The notes: a model not told the origin generated them from the letters alone. Counted from the first letter of the stretch, positions 8,452 through 17,401 are shown. The stretch is 64,000 bases of DNA from Bacillus sp. OV166 (GCF_900177675.1 NZ_FXWM01000001.1:5961001-6025000), one strand, 5' to 3'. A program made the numbers and translations.

Positions 8452-9651
8452 TTATCTAGCAGCGTCCATGAGTTCTTTTGATGGCTCTGTGGAGTAAACT
8501 TGCTTCCAAGCCTCTAACACGTTTCTTTTATCTACAGTAATACCGTTCATAACGATGAATGGCGCAACAGACTTCCCGAGTAGTCCCAACACAGCAGCTC
8601 TTGCTTCCGTTACACCCGCATCATACACTGTTTGTGCTCCGATTCCCTTTATTATACCGCCTTTAGCCAATTCCATTGCTACGTTCTTGCCAAGGTCAAT
8701 CGTAGTAACAATCATATCATCAGCTCTTCCAGCGGTCCTTACAGCCGAAACAATACCCTCGGCTGGCACATCCCAAATACCCCAGATTGCATCTAAGTCA
8801 GGTTCTCTAAGCAGCAAGGCGTTCGCAGCTTCTTCGGCAGCCCCTACAAAGTTAGGACCCATGATCCCTTGTTCTTCAGCAATCGTAATCCCTGGATACT
8901 TCGCAAACACGTCCTTTGCAGCCTTGTAACGAATTTCCGTTGTTGGGAAGTTGGCATCGTAATAGATAATCCCGATCTTCCCTTTTCCACCCAGTTCACG
9001 AGCAATAAGATGAGCCGCTCTTGCACCATTTTCATAGTCAGCTGGTGAAATTACTGTCACATAATCTTCTCCAGATTTCAATCCCTTTGCAGCCTGATTC
9101 ATGAAAACGATTTTTGCACCCTGTTGAGCTGCCTTTTTATACGCACCTGCGTTCGCTACAGTGTCAACCGGGATTGAAACTAGGATATCCGGTTTTTTAG
9201 CCATTAGAGTTTCTATATCAGATGTCTGCTTTTCAGGCTTGAAGTTGGCATCTGTAACGCCGACAACCTTCACTCCCATCTTTTCAAACTCAGCCTTTAG
9301 GGCTTTAACCTGTGTAGCTGACCAGTCATTTCCCATATACTGCATCGAAATAGCAGCGGTTAAGTTCATTTCTTTTACTTTCTTAAGGTCTTCCTCTGTT
9401 AATTTAACCGTTTTATATGATGCCGGTTCTTCGCCATTTGGCCCCTTTGTCAGTATTTCTGTATCCAATTTAGCCAGTTCGGCATCAGGATCGGGACCTG
9501 CCTGTTTATTTTCGGTCTTGTTATTAGATTCTGTTTTCTGTGGTTCAGTGGATGCTTTTTCGCTGCTTTGTCCCCCGCAAGCGGCAAGGCCGATTGACAG
9601 CACTAGCATCAGGGTGAAAATAACCGCAATCCTTACTCGTCGCATACTCAT
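8452..9651 (-). CDS. Sugar ABC transporter substrate-binding lipoprotein (RbsB-like), paralogue A
   Basis: This 399-residue protein has a lipoprotein signal with lipobox LAAC (Cys25), an Asn/Thr/Lys-rich linker, the segment ILTKGPNGEEPASYKT, and a two-lobed periplasmic-binding-protein-4 domain (about residues 95-385). The IWDVPAEG motif is shared with the paralogues at 16241, 17444 and 25886. It captures a sugar-like ligand outside the cell and delivers it to an ABC permease. No permease is adjacent, so it probably uses the transporter at 23363-25820. GAGGAG lies at good distance from the ATG. A cre-like box is 38 bases upstream. Confidence 0.93.
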   Translation of the reverse strand: MSMRRVRIAVIFTLMLVLSIGLAACGGQSSEKASTEPQKTESNNKTENKQAGPDPDAELAKLDTEILTKGPNGEEPASYKTVKLTEEDLKKVKEMNLTAAISMQYMGNDWSATQVKALKAEFEKMGVKVVGVTDANFKPEKQTSDIETLMAKKPDILVSIPVDTVANAGAYKKAAQQGAKIVFMNQAAKGLKSGEDYVTVISPADYENGARAAHLIARELGGKGKIGIIYYDANFPTTEIRYKAAKDVFAKYPGITIAEEQGIMGPNFVGAAEEAANALLLREPDLDAIWGIWDVPAEGIVSAVRTAGRADDMIVTTIDLGKNVAMELAKGGIIKGIGAQTVYDAGVTEARAAVLGLLGKSVAPFIVMNGITVDKRNVLEAWKQVYSTEPSKELMDAAR

Positions 9652-9688
9652 CTTTTCTTTCTCCTCTTAATTAAGTTTTGTTAATAAT

Positions 9689-9702
9689 TGAATGCGTTTA
9701 CA
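9689..9702. promoter_or_regulatory. cre-like / LacI-type box
   Basis: TGAATGCGTTTACA differs from the cre pattern TGWAANCGNTNWCA at one position and lies 38 bases before the start of the binding-protein gene. Confidence 0.4.
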
Positions 9703-9883
9703 ACATAAATCTTAAAAGTGACCTGGATACTCGAGTAAGATAAACGATATAGAATGGCAGGAACAGCCTGTACCTCCTTAAACTACTTTTCACCGAAACT
9801 GTACATCACAACCAATTCTGAAGTTTAGTAGGTACAAGGCCATTCCCCCGCTTAATCCGCTAATCTAAAATACATCTAATCTA

Positions 9884-11056
9884 TTAAAGCTTGACTTTCT
9901 CTTCAATATTTTGATAAACACTCTTATTAAATTCTTTTACAGGGTTGATGAAATCAGCATATGGCACATCATACGGATCTTTGATTCCCCATCCTCTTGC
10001 TTTGTTTTCGAGATGCGCGCACCAATGCCATCCAAGGAACCATGGTTCGTTAAGAACTGTACTTAGTGAGGCTATGTAATCAGCAGCCCGGCCGTTCTGA
10101 TCCTTAATATCACTTACTCTGTTTGGATTCATGCATGTTTGGCACCAGTTTCCTATATCTGCTATAATAACCGGCTTATCTGTTATTTTTTGCCACTGAG
10201 CAAGATCTTCCTTCATCTTTTGGTAGCCTTCCTCATGTGGGCTTGTGAAATACTGTACAGATAATACATCTACATAAGGCTTCATTGCTAGAAGCACTTC
10301 TTCAGGAATACCTTTGTTTCCGTTATATCTGTCTCCCAAAATGAGATGATTAGGATCATACTTCCGGATGTGCTTTGTAATCGTTTCATAATACTTGGAA
10401 GCCACTTCAAATAATTTGCTGCTTCTTTCTTGTTCATTTAAATCTTTCAATGTTTCGAAGTCCCTTCCGCTTGCATGCCGGATCCAGGCCGGGATATCAA
10501 CAAGGAAGTAACCAATAAGGTTCTTGCTTTCTGCATGGTCAGCACAAATGCTTCTCGCCAAATATTCGCAGTACATGTCAAATTCGTGGGAGAAAACATC
10601 TGGATAGACAGGCTGGCCGTTCCAGTCCTCAAATTCTGAAACTCGAATTTGGAGACAATAAGGCATGTCGGCGTGCTTATAATCAGCAGCTGACCAGCTT
10701 GTTGAATGCCCTAGATTGATCGGATCACCGAACCAATCGAGCGCGACACCCCAGTCTCCACTAATATAGTCCCCTGTCCAGCCGATTGTATTGAATCCCC
10801 AGTCTTTAAGATCTTTAGTTAATCCTTTTATCCAATTCTCTCTGGAGCCGTATTTATTTTTCCAAATCTCAAAATTATGATCATATTTCAAGTTTGTTTC
10901 GTCCGCATGGTTGACCCCTATCGTCACAAATACGTTTCCTTCAGGATCTACCAACCACCATCTTTCCTTATCTCGTTCAAGTCTAAAGTATCCTGTTGCC
11001 TCGAACTTTTGTTTCTCGTTTCCACCATATGAGCTAATACCTGGCATGCTAGACAC
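9884..11056 (-). CDS. Putative glycoside hydrolase, agarase-like TIM barrel
   Basis: This 390-residue cytoplasmic protein has no signal peptide. The segment WWLVDPEGNVFVTIGVNH near residue 33 is typical of agarase-like (GH50-related) hydrolases. A TIM barrel follows, with LILGDRYNG, VDVLSVQYF and PVIIADIGNW as strand motifs. The positions where such clan-A enzymes usually have NE and E appear as FLVDIPAW and ADIGNW, so the catalytic pair may be altered or the chemistry different. It sits upstream of the binding-protein gene and has a TGTAACCGATTACA operator 20 bases before its start. It probably cleaves an imported glycoside. Confidence 0.75.
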   Translation of the reverse strand: MSSMPGISSYGGNEKQKFEATGYFRLERDKERWWLVDPEGNVFVTIGVNHADETNLKYDHNFEIWKNKYGSRENWIKGLTKDLKDWGFNTIGWTGDYISGDWGVALDWFGDPINLGHSTSWSAADYKHADMPYCLQIRVSEFEDWNGQPVYPDVFSHEFDMYCEYLARSICADHAESKNLIGYFLVDIPAWIRHASGRDFETLKDLNEQERSSKLFEVASKYYETITKHIRKYDPNHLILGDRYNGNKGIPEEVLLAMKPYVDVLSVQYFTSPHEEGYQKMKEDLAQWQKITDKPVIIADIGNWCQTCMNPNRVSDIKDQNGRAADYIASLSTVLNEPWFLGWHWCAHLENKARGWGIKDPYDVPYADFINPVKEFNKSVYQNIEEKVKL

Positions 11057-11076
11057 TCTCCTTTTATTCTCTTTTT

Positions 11077-11090
11077 TGTAACCGATTACA
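11077..11090. promoter_or_regulatory. LacI-type operator before the hydrolase gene
   Basis: TGTAACCGATTACA is one base off the perfect palindrome. Its proximity to the start codon suits repression. Confidence 0.6.
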
Positions 11091-11222
11091 AATTATAACA
11101 AATGTTTTGCCTCCCTCAATTGCTGGACCATGCCTATAATAGCGAAAATAGCAAGGCTATGAATTGCATTCAACCCCTTAAAGCAATACTGTCAGTAGGT
11201 TTGAGGCTTTTTTCTACATAAA

Positions 11223-11236
11223 TGATAACGATTACA
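11223..11236. promoter_or_regulatory. Degenerate LacI-type box
   Basis: TGATAACGATTACA keeps the right half-site CGATTACA and lies 167 bases upstream of the hydrolase start. It may be an auxiliary operator. Confidence 0.35.
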
Positions 11237-11505
11237 TTTTTATTAAAATTCATATCTTTCACTTTTTCTAATCGCTGTCAAACACCTTTTCCCTTTACTG
11301 GGAATGGATTTTTAACACATTAGACCTAAATTTTATTCCTTCAAGCGAAAATAACAGAAATTTTTAAAAATTTCAAAGAACATAACCCTTCGTATTACAC
11401 TTGCAACTCTCCTATTTTGCAGGTTGTTCATAATTTAGCCATACAACTCTTCTGCAACATTTTTTGAAAATTTGGCATATGTCGTGTTTCGAGTCCGTTG
11501 TGAAT

Positions 11506-11607
11506 TTATTGACCTGCGATCATGTAGTGTAACCTAACTCCGTTTACGATAGCTTTCGCATGTTGGACTGGTTCTCCTTTGTAGTCAAATGTTTTCTTTG
11601 TGCTCAT
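11506..11607 (-). pseudogene. Truncated alpha/beta hydrolase N-terminus
   Basis: A 33-codon frame starts MSTKKTFDYKGEPVQHA and runs through a VNGVRLHYMIAG segment to an early TAA. NGVRLHY-x-x-AG is the usual start of epoxide-hydrolase-like alpha/beta hydrolases, just before the HG oxyanion loop, and the remaining roughly 250 residues are absent. A GGGGAAA-type ribosome binding site remains. This is a gene stub left by deletion. Confidence 0.6.
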
Positions 11608-11759
11608 GTTTTTCTTTTCCCCTTTCGATGAAACAATAATTATTACTACAATTTCTATAGTACAGGGAATATAAATAATAGAAAATTAATAAAATTGCGA
11701 AAAAAGATACATATTATTGTTAACGCTTTCTAAGTAAAAGCTGCATTTTTTCATGAAAT
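11608..11759. other. Spacer without recognised gene
   Basis: AT-rich stretch between the hydrolase stub and the araC-type terminator. I see nothing further in it. The stretch 11237-11505 is likewise empty apart from a short AT palindrome. Confidence 0.5.
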
Positions 11760-11791
11760 AAAAATAGCCTCTCCATTGGTATGGAAAGACT
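11760..11791 (-). terminator. Terminator of the AraC-type gene
   Basis: On the minus strand AGTCTTTCCAT pairs with ATGGAGAGGCT (two G-U pairs) and is followed by ATTTTTA. Confidence 0.55.
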
Positions 11792-11836
11792 AGCTGCGAG
11801 AAATAAGTTTTACAGACAGAAGAAATTCAAAATAGA

Positions 11837-11850
11837 TGTAATCCATTACA
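11837..11850. promoter_or_regulatory. LacI-type palindrome at the araC 3' end
   Basis: TGTAATCCATTACA abuts the stop codon of the AraC-type gene. No start codon lies close by on the minus strand, so it may be a distal or orphan operator. Confidence 0.4.
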
Positions 11851-12702
11851 TCAAGTGTTAGTTTTCCCTTTACTTTTGGAAAAATCAGAACTAGATGTAA
11901 TAATCCTTCTGTATTTACCTGGCGGGTTACCTGTTAATTTTTTAAATAGAAGATTAAAATAATTTGGATTCTCATAACCAATGATAGATGCGATTTCTCT
12001 TACAGATAGATTAGATTGCTTAAGTAATCGTTTTGCTTCTTCTATACGGCAATAAATCATGTATTGTATGGGAGGCACTCCCATTTCTTCCTTGAAAACA
12101 TGAGCTAAATGGTAGGGGCTGACATAAACTAGATTAGCTAAATCGTTTAATGTAAGCTCTTGCCGAAAATTTACTTCTATATATTTTTTTACTTCAAGAC
12201 AGACTGGAGAAACGGAATCATAATCAGAATTTTTTATAAGGCGAGTAATTTTAATAATAACCGCTTGTAATATTGAAGAGATTACGTCTTGATATCCAGC
12301 ATGTTTCGTCCGATATTCCCGTAAAATATCTTTTAAGTAGTTATCAATCTCCTTTTTTTCATCTTGCAAATGAATAATAGGAAGATCATTAGAATGGGTT
12401 AAACAACCTTTATCATTACCATTAATATGCAGATTCGAAACACAGATATAAATCCCTTTGAGAGGATCGTCTGTACAAGATTTACCTTCGATATGACTAA
12501 AAGGGGGAATAAATATAAGGTCTCCTTCTTGTCCGATAAAAGGTTTTTCTTCAAAGATAAACTCTCCACACCCCTGTTGAATATACACAATCTCTGTATA
12601 ATTAGGATCGGAATGTTTTTTAATCCAATTTGGACTGATTTCATTTATTCCTTTAATATTGATAAACTGGGGAGTATTTAATAAAACAGAAGACTTTCCC
12701 AC
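11851..12702 (-). CDS. AraC family transcriptional regulator with cupin sensor domain
   Basis: This 283-residue protein has an N-terminal cupin-like half (about residues 10-150, with GQEGDLIFIPPF) and a C-terminal double helix-turn-helix (about 175-272). The C-terminal part includes LANLVYVSPYHLAHVFKEE and the second-HTH signature IASIIGYENPNYFNLLFKK. The start is GTG at 12702, preceded by AAAGGGGA. It probably activates a nearby sugar operon, such as the one starting at 18619 or the hydrolase operon. The target is not shown by the sequence. Confidence 0.9.
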   Translation of the reverse strand: MGKSSVLLNTPQFINIKGINEISPNWIKKHSDPNYTEIVYIQQGCGEFIFEEKPFIGQEGDLIFIPPFSHIEGKSCTDDPLKGIYICVSNLHINGNDKGCLTHSNDLPIIHLQDEKKEIDNYLKDILREYRTKHAGYQDVISSILQAVIIKITRLIKNSDYDSVSPVCLEVKKYIEVNFRQELTLNDLANLVYVSPYHLAHVFKEEMGVPPIQYMIYCRIEEAKRLLKQSNLSVREIASIIGYENPNYFNLLFKKLTGNPPGKYRRIITSSSDFSKSKGKTNT

Positions 12703-12805
12703 GCTGTATGTCCCCTTTCATTATAAATAGCATTCTAAGTAATCCATTTTTGACCAAAGGTACACTCCGACTGCTTTATTTGATAAATAAGGAGCTTTTA
12801 CAGTA

Positions 12806-12840
12806 AAAGAGGCTCTAGAAATCGAGCCTCTTTATTTTTA
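12806..12840 (-). terminator. Terminator (both orientations possible)
   Basis: AAAGAGGCTC and GAGCCTCTTT form a perfect 10-base stem. The minus strand continues with TTTT and the plus strand with TTTATTTTTA. It ends the 13251-12952 transcript. Confidence 0.7.
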
Positions 12841-12851
12841 CAGCTGGTTGT

Positions 12852-12945
12852 TTATTTTACGGCACCTTGAATAGATTTTTGGTGATTTTAATTACCATGT
12901 ATCTAATACATTTTCTTTCGTTACTAATAACGCAAGGACAGCTAC
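12852..12945 (-). pseudogene. Decayed C-terminal fragment of a sugar-binding protein
   Basis: Read on the minus strand with one base skipped, the end encodes P-K-S-I-Q-G-A-V-K-stop, matching the last residues of the 17444-18619 protein (PKSIQGAAK). The DNA is alignable with 17444-17545, including the shared ATCTAATAC and TTTTCTTTCGTTAC segments, with small deletions. It is the remnant of another duplicated binding-protein gene. Confidence 0.65.
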
Positions 12946-12951
12946 TAAGAG

Positions 12952-13251
12952 TTAGGCACCTTTTATTTCGCTTGCATCGAAAAGTTGTACTTGGATTGGT
13001 TCACTTAATAGTCCAGGGACGATATTAACGAAGTTTTGAAAATGAGCGGTCGCTTCGTGAACACCAATCGCCGCTTGATCCTTCCACTTTTCCACAAATA
13101 CAAAGGTATTAGGCTGTTTTGGATTTTCAAAATATTCATAGCTAATATTACCTTCTTCTGCTTGAGATGGTTCCGCTACTAGGTTAGCCTGATCCAGGAA
13201 TACTTGACGTTGTTGTGGTTCCACTTTAAAGTACGCATGAATAATAATCAT
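12952..13251 (-). CDS. Antibiotic biosynthesis monooxygenase (ABM) domain protein
   Basis: This 99-residue protein covers a single ferredoxin-like ABM domain: MIIIHAYFKVEPQQRQVFLD at the start, then YEYFENPKQPNTFVFVEKW and TAHFQNF. The family includes YgiN-type quinol monooxygenases and small dimeric heme- or cofactor-free oxygenases. AAGGTGG precedes the ATG. It is the last gene of the 18619-12952 cluster. In sugar clusters such proteins are often of unknown role, so a metabolic function here is inference. Confidence 0.85.
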   Translation of the reverse strand: MIIIHAYFKVEPQQRQVFLDQANLVAEPSQAEEGNISYEYFENPKQPNTFVFVEKWKDQAAIGVHEATAHFQNFVNIVPGLLSEPIQVQLFDASEIKGA

Positions 13252-13283
13252 CTATAAATTCCACCTTTTATACTTAATATCTT

Positions 13284-14117
13284 TTATGATAGTGCTTCAA
13301 CAATTTCCTTCATATGTTTAATAGATTGCTTTGTGAAGTCATCAAAAACATTAGCTTCCCCTTGAAGGCCTGAAGCCACATAAGGATTTGACACGGCAGG
13401 TAGGAACTCCATCGTAAAATAACCCTTATAACCAAGTTCTTTAAGCAGGGAAATCACTGGTGCAAAATTCGTTTGTCCTAGTCCAGCAGCTTCCCTTGTG
13501 TTATCGGCGATGTGTACATGTGCAAGATAACGCGATATTTTCTTTATCGATCCCGTCATATCACGTTCTTCTATGCTCATGTGGAACAGATCCGCCATAA
13601 TCCCTACACCTACTACATTCACTTCCTCCACAAAACGTAAGGCTAAGGTGAGGTTATTAACTAAGTAGGTTTCATAACGATTTAATGCTTCAATGGCTAT
13701 GGTGATTCCTTGTTCCTTTGCATACAGCCCCGCCTCTTTCACACTTTGAATGGCATTATTCCATTCTTCCTCAAGCGTCGTTTCTGGGCTAAGTTTACCA
13801 ACACAAGTAGGAACGACAATTAGAGTTGATGCATGTAAAGTCTTCGCTAAATCAACCGATCTTTTCACATATTCGACTGCCTTTTTTCTAATTTCGTCGT
13901 TTGATGAGGAAAGATCCCTTTCAGGGGTAAAAATTCCACAAATAGAACTGCATTCAAGTTCATACTTTGTTAAAAGTTCTTTCGTTTCCTCAATATCAAT
14001 GGTATACGGCTCGCCAGCGAGTTCGACACCTTGATAACCATATTTCTTCAGCCTTTTTAAGCTATCTTCTAAACTTTCATTTCCGTATATCCATTGTGTG
14101 GCACTATATTTGAACAT
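13284..14117 (-). CDS. Sugar phosphate isomerase/epimerase (IolE/xylose isomerase-like TIM barrel)
   Basis: This 277-residue protein opens with MFKYSATQWIYGNESLEDSL and contains the barrel motifs GYQGVELAGEP, IAIEALNRYETY (metal-binding Glu) and HVHIADNTREAAGLG. Its closest relative in the window is the protein at 15279-16103, which has the same ICxIxxxERDL segment. The family acts on hexuloses and cyclitols with a divalent metal. AAGAGGTGAA is the ribosome binding site. A terminator separates it from the upstream alcohol dehydrogenase gene. Confidence 0.9.
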   Translation of the reverse strand: MFKYSATQWIYGNESLEDSLKRLKKYGYQGVELAGEPYTIDIEETKELLTKYELECSSICGIFTPERDLSSSNDEIRKKAVEYVKRSVDLAKTLHASTLIVVPTCVGKLSPETTLEEEWNNAIQSVKEAGLYAKEQGITIAIEALNRYETYLVNNLTLALRFVEEVNVVGVGIMADLFHMSIEERDMTGSIKKISRYLAHVHIADNTREAAGLGQTNFAPVISLLKELGYKGYFTMEFLPAVSNPYVASGLQGEANVFDDFTKQSIKHMKEIVEALS

Positions 14118-14139
14118 TTGAATTCACCTCTTAGATTAT

Positions 14140-14179
14140 GAAAAAATCAGAGTTCCCACATAAACCGTAGAGAACTCTG
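14140..14179 (-). terminator. Terminator after the alcohol dehydrogenase gene
   Basis: On the minus strand CAGAGTTC pairs with GAACTCTG and is followed by ATTTTTTC. Read-through would feed the 14117-13284 gene. Confidence 0.6.
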
Positions 14180-14191
14180 TCTACCTATATA

Positions 14192-15277
14192 TTAATCTGA
14201 GATTTTAACTACAGTTTTAAGGATATCCTTATTATGCTCTGCCGTTTCAATTCCGTGTTTCACATCTGCAAATTCAAAATGATTTGTGAAGATTGGAGTT
14301 GGATCAAAACGCTTGCTTGCGATTAAATCAATCGCTTTAGAGAAGGTGTCATATGTTCCTGCATAGGAGGAAACAATGGTTAATTCACGGCTGTAAATTT
14401 CAAATGGACTTACAGGAATTGTTACATCTGCAGGGGCTGCTCCAAAAACCAGTATTTTTCCGCCTTTTCTCACTAATTTAAACGTTTGCGCGTAAGTATA
14501 GGCAGAACCTACCGCTTCAATAACAACGTCAGCACCGCGTCCGTCTGTTAATCTTTTAACAGCTTCTACCGGGTCTTCTTCACCTGCATTGATGACATAA
14601 TCAACACCAATATTTTTAGCTGATTCAATTCTCGCAGGATTTAGTTCGGATAGGATTACTTTACTAGCACCTTTCAATTTTGCAAGTAAGGCATGAGCGA
14701 TACCCATTGGACCTCCGCCAATAATCGCGACTGTTTCACCGTATTGGACATTAACTTTATCCTGACCGCTGATTGCACATGCTAATGGCTCAATATAGGC
14801 TCCATGGATCCAAGACATAGAATCTGGCAACTTATGAATATTACTCTCTGGAACTCTTACAAATTCGGCAAATGCTCCGTTAATGTGTACCCCTAATTGA
14901 GTTATTTTTTCACAATGCAATTTTTGGCCATGGCGACAATAATAGCATGTACCACAGCTAATATTGATATCTGCAGTTACACGATCACCTGGCTGTACAA
15001 AGCTCACTTTAGAACCAACCTTTGCCACTTCACCGGAAAATTCATGACCTAAGATCAGTGGAAGTTTTGCTGGAAAACGACCTTCATAAATATGCGGATC
15101 AGTACCACATACTGCGGTATATTTTACTTTTATCAATACATCCTTATCCCCAAGTTCAGGAACCGGTACTTCTTCTAATCTTAAATCCTCTTTACCATAT
15201 AACACGGCAGCTTTCATTACTTTTTGATCAAACCCAGCTTCTAAATTTTCATTGTTTACTACTGTATCTTGTGCCAT
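14192..15277 (-). CDS. Zinc-dependent alcohol/polyol dehydrogenase
   Basis: This 361-residue medium-chain dehydrogenase has catalytic zinc ligands in AVCGTDPHIYEG and GHEFSGE, the structural-zinc cysteines in CGTCYYCRHGQKLHCE, and an NAD-binding GGGPMG motif. It resembles sorbitol and threonine dehydrogenases, which oxidise a secondary alcohol with NAD. The ATG lies 2 bases after the upstream isomerase stop, and its AAGGAGG is inside that gene, so the two are coupled. It shares only the family fold with the second dehydrogenase at 19821-20855. Confidence 0.92.
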   Translation of the reverse strand: MAQDTVVNNENLEAGFDQKVMKAAVLYGKEDLRLEEVPVPELGDKDVLIKVKYTAVCGTDPHIYEGRFPAKLPLILGHEFSGEVAKVGSKVSFVQPGDRVTADINISCGTCYYCRHGQKLHCEKITQLGVHINGAFAEFVRVPESNIHKLPDSMSWIHGAYIEPLACAISGQDKVNVQYGETVAIIGGGPMGIAHALLAKLKGASKVILSELNPARIESAKNIGVDYVINAGEEDPVEAVKRLTDGRGADVVIEAVGSAYTYAQTFKLVRKGGKILVFGAAPADVTIPVSPFEIYSRELTIVSSYAGTYDTFSKAIDLIASKRFDPTPIFTNHFEFADVKHGIETAEHNKDILKTVVKISD

Positions 15278-15278
15278 C

Positions 15279-16103
15279 TTATTTTTCCTCCTTAAAAAGG
15301 TTTTTTAGGAAATTAATTGACTCTTCAGTGTATTGATCATAAAACTCTTCACATCTAGTGCCATTAAAAGGATCGGCAAACGGAGGCAATAGCTCCATCG
15401 TTAAATAACCGCTATAATTAATATCACGTAAAGCCTGAGCGATTGGCTCAAAATCGATATGACCACGTCCTGGTGCCGCTCGATTACTATCAGCGATGTG
15501 AAGGTGATATAATTTCTCTCCAACCATTCTAATGGTGTCGGCAATATCGACTTCTTCAATATTCATATGATAGGTATCACCCATCACACCTACGCTTGGC
15601 AGATTTACACGATTGACCAGCTCAAGTGATTGCTCCAATCGATTGATTAGATAGTTTTCATAACGATTCCATGCTTCTACCGTTAAGCGAACCCCATGTT
15701 CTCCCGCATAAATACCAGCTTCCCGTATTCCTTCCTCAGCCCATTTCAATTCTGTTTCTCGATCCGCCTCTCCATAAATTTTCATACAAGCAGTTGGAGT
15801 GAGAGAGATTCCTTTTGCCCCGATTTTGCTGGCAAAATCAACGCAGCTTTTTAAATACTCGACTGCATTTCTTCTAATATTTTCTTTACTAGAAACTAAA
15901 TCTCTTTCAGCGTTATAAATGGCACAAATAGTGGAAGCTTCAATATTATATTTTTCCAATAATCCTTTAATGCGGTCTGCATCCATTTGCTCTGGCTCGC
16001 CTACAAATTCCACACCGTTATAACCATATTTAGCGAGTCTAGCAATACTAGTTTCAATATCTTCTCCTGCATATACTAGCGTGTTGTAAGAGTACTTAAT
16101 CAT
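15279..16103 (-). CDS. Sugar phosphate isomerase/epimerase (xylose isomerase-like TIM barrel)
   Basis: This 274-residue protein starts MIKYSYNTLVYAGEDIETSI and has NGVEFVGEP, LTVEAWNRYENY (metal ligand Glu) and HLHIADSNRAAPGRGHIDF. The last is the usual product- and metal-binding segment. It is a paralogue of 13284-14117 and is translationally linked to the following dehydrogenase. A shared pathway (oxidation of a polyol, then isomerisation of the ketone) is inference. Confidence 0.9.
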   Translation of the reverse strand: MIKYSYNTLVYAGEDIETSIARLAKYGYNGVEFVGEPEQMDADRIKGLLEKYNIEASTICAIYNAERDLVSSKENIRRNAVEYLKSCVDFASKIGAKGISLTPTACMKIYGEADRETELKWAEEGIREAGIYAGEHGVRLTVEAWNRYENYLINRLEQSLELVNRVNLPSVGVMGDTYHMNIEEVDIADTIRMVGEKLYHLHIADSNRAAPGRGHIDFEPIAQALRDINYSGYLTMELLPPFADPFNGTRCEEFYDQYTEESINFLKNLFKEEK

Positions 16104-16161
16104 TTGAACATCTCCTTATCACTATTTTGTCTATGTACACTTCCTCTGGATTTTAAAGAGG

Positions 16162-16181
16162 GGCCGCATGTAAAAGCGGCC
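16162..16181 (-). terminator. Stem-loop after the 16241 gene
   Basis: GGCCGC and GCGGCC form a GC stem around an 8-base loop. On the minus strand it is followed by CCTCTTT, a weak T-tract, so it may act as a processing or stabilising hairpin. Confidence 0.45.
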
Positions 16182-16240
16182 ACTATTTAACTTCTTTTCT
16201 AGGAAGTTTGTAATCTCTTTTCTGACTAGTTACGCGATGA

Positions 16241-17401
16241 CTATTTTGCTGCCTTTTGAATAACTTCAGGGGCATCTTGACGATAAGCCATTTTCCAAAC
16301 CTTTAAGACGTTTTCTTTTGTAACTTTCATCGATGGAACAACATAGTATGGATCTAATTGCTTGCCAAGTAATGAATATCCGGCAACAAGAGCTTGCGCA
16401 GCTCCATTTTCATATGGTAACTGTGCGCCAAGACCTTTTACATTTCCTCCAGAAGCAATTTGAAGCGCCACATTTGTTCCTAAATCAACTGTCGTAATAA
16501 CTAAATCATTTTTCCCTGCTGTACGAGCCGCAGCAAGTGTTCCTTCCGCTGGTACATCCCAAATCGCAAAAATCCCATCTAAATCCTTGTGTTTTGTTAA
16601 CATACCTGAGGCTACTTTTTCAGCATCGTTAGGAGTGATAATTCCACCATGGGCAACAATTTTAATATTTGGATATTTTTCTTTAATGGTTTTCTCAAAT
16701 GCTTCTTTACGCTGGTTATTTACAAAGAAATTAACATCGTGGAAAATAACACCGATTTTCCCTTTTCCTTTTAGTTCATCACCCATAATTTCACCGGCAA
16801 AGATACCGTTTCCATAGTTATCTGATGAAACAACGCTGACATAATCTTTTCCAGCTTTGAACCCTTTTGGTACGTTATCCATGAAGACTAGTTTTACACC
16901 GGCTTCCGCAGCCTTTTTAAAAGCGGGAGCAGTAGCAACAGGATCAACCGGCAGAGCTACGATAACATCTGGCTTTTTAGCCATGATGGTTTCGATATCT
17001 GAAATTTGTTTTTCAGGCTTGAATTGGGCATCCGTAACGGCCACAACTTTGATGCCCATTTTTTCAAAAGTGTCTTTTACACCATTGATGATGGCAGTTG
17101 AGAAATCATTTCCTGCATAGTGCATGGAAATAGCGGCTTTGAATTTACCTTCTTTAATTTTCTTTACGTCCTCTTCAGACAATTGCAAAGTTGCTGCAGG
17201 TGTGGCTGTTTCTCCATTTGGACCTGTACTTAAAATTTTCTGATCGCTTGGTATTTCAGGGTTAATGGTAAGAGGATAGGTAACTTTTACTGATGCTTCT
17301 TTTTGCTTACCTGAAGCAGTTGAACTTTGTTTTCCACACCCCATAAGAGCCAAACTGCTAATTAAGAGTATCGTTACGATTAGTAAAGTAAGTTTTTTCA
17401 T
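16241..17401 (-). CDS. Sugar ABC transporter substrate-binding lipoprotein, paralogue B
   Basis: The start is set at the ATG (17401) with GGGGGTTACT just upstream, giving 386 residues. It has lipobox LMGC (Cys22), linker, KILSTGPNGETATPAAT, and a complete binding-protein domain with AISMHYAGND, PVDPVATAPAFKKA, IWDVPAEG and GLGAQLPY. It lies 43 bases downstream of paralogue C and is clearly a tandem duplicate of it. It delivers an unknown sugar to the shared permease. Tandem copies may differ in ligand. Confidence 0.93.
   Translation of the reverse strand: MKKLTLLIVTILLISSLALMGCGKQSSTASGKQKEASVKVTYPLTINPEIPSDQKILSTGPNGETATPAATLQLSEEDVKKIKEGKFKAAISMHYAGNDFSTAIINGVKDTFEKMGIKVVAVTDAQFKPEKQISDIETIMAKKPDVIVALPVDPVATAPAFKKAAEAGVKLVFMDNVPKGFKAGKDYVSVVSSDNYGNGIFAGEIMGDELKGKGKIGVIFHDVNFFVNNQRKEAFEKTIKEKYPNIKIVAHGGIITPNDAEKVASGMLTKHKDLDGIFAIWDVPAEGTLAAARTAGKNDLVITTVDLGTNVALQIASGGNVKGLGAQLPYENGAAQALVAGYSLLGKQLDPYYVVPSMKVTKENVLKVWKMAYRQDAPEVIQKAAK

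Noticed and set aside
9884..11056. Assignment as a true secreted agarase
   Set aside because: No signal peptide and the expected catalytic residues are not visible; only the broad fold is supported.
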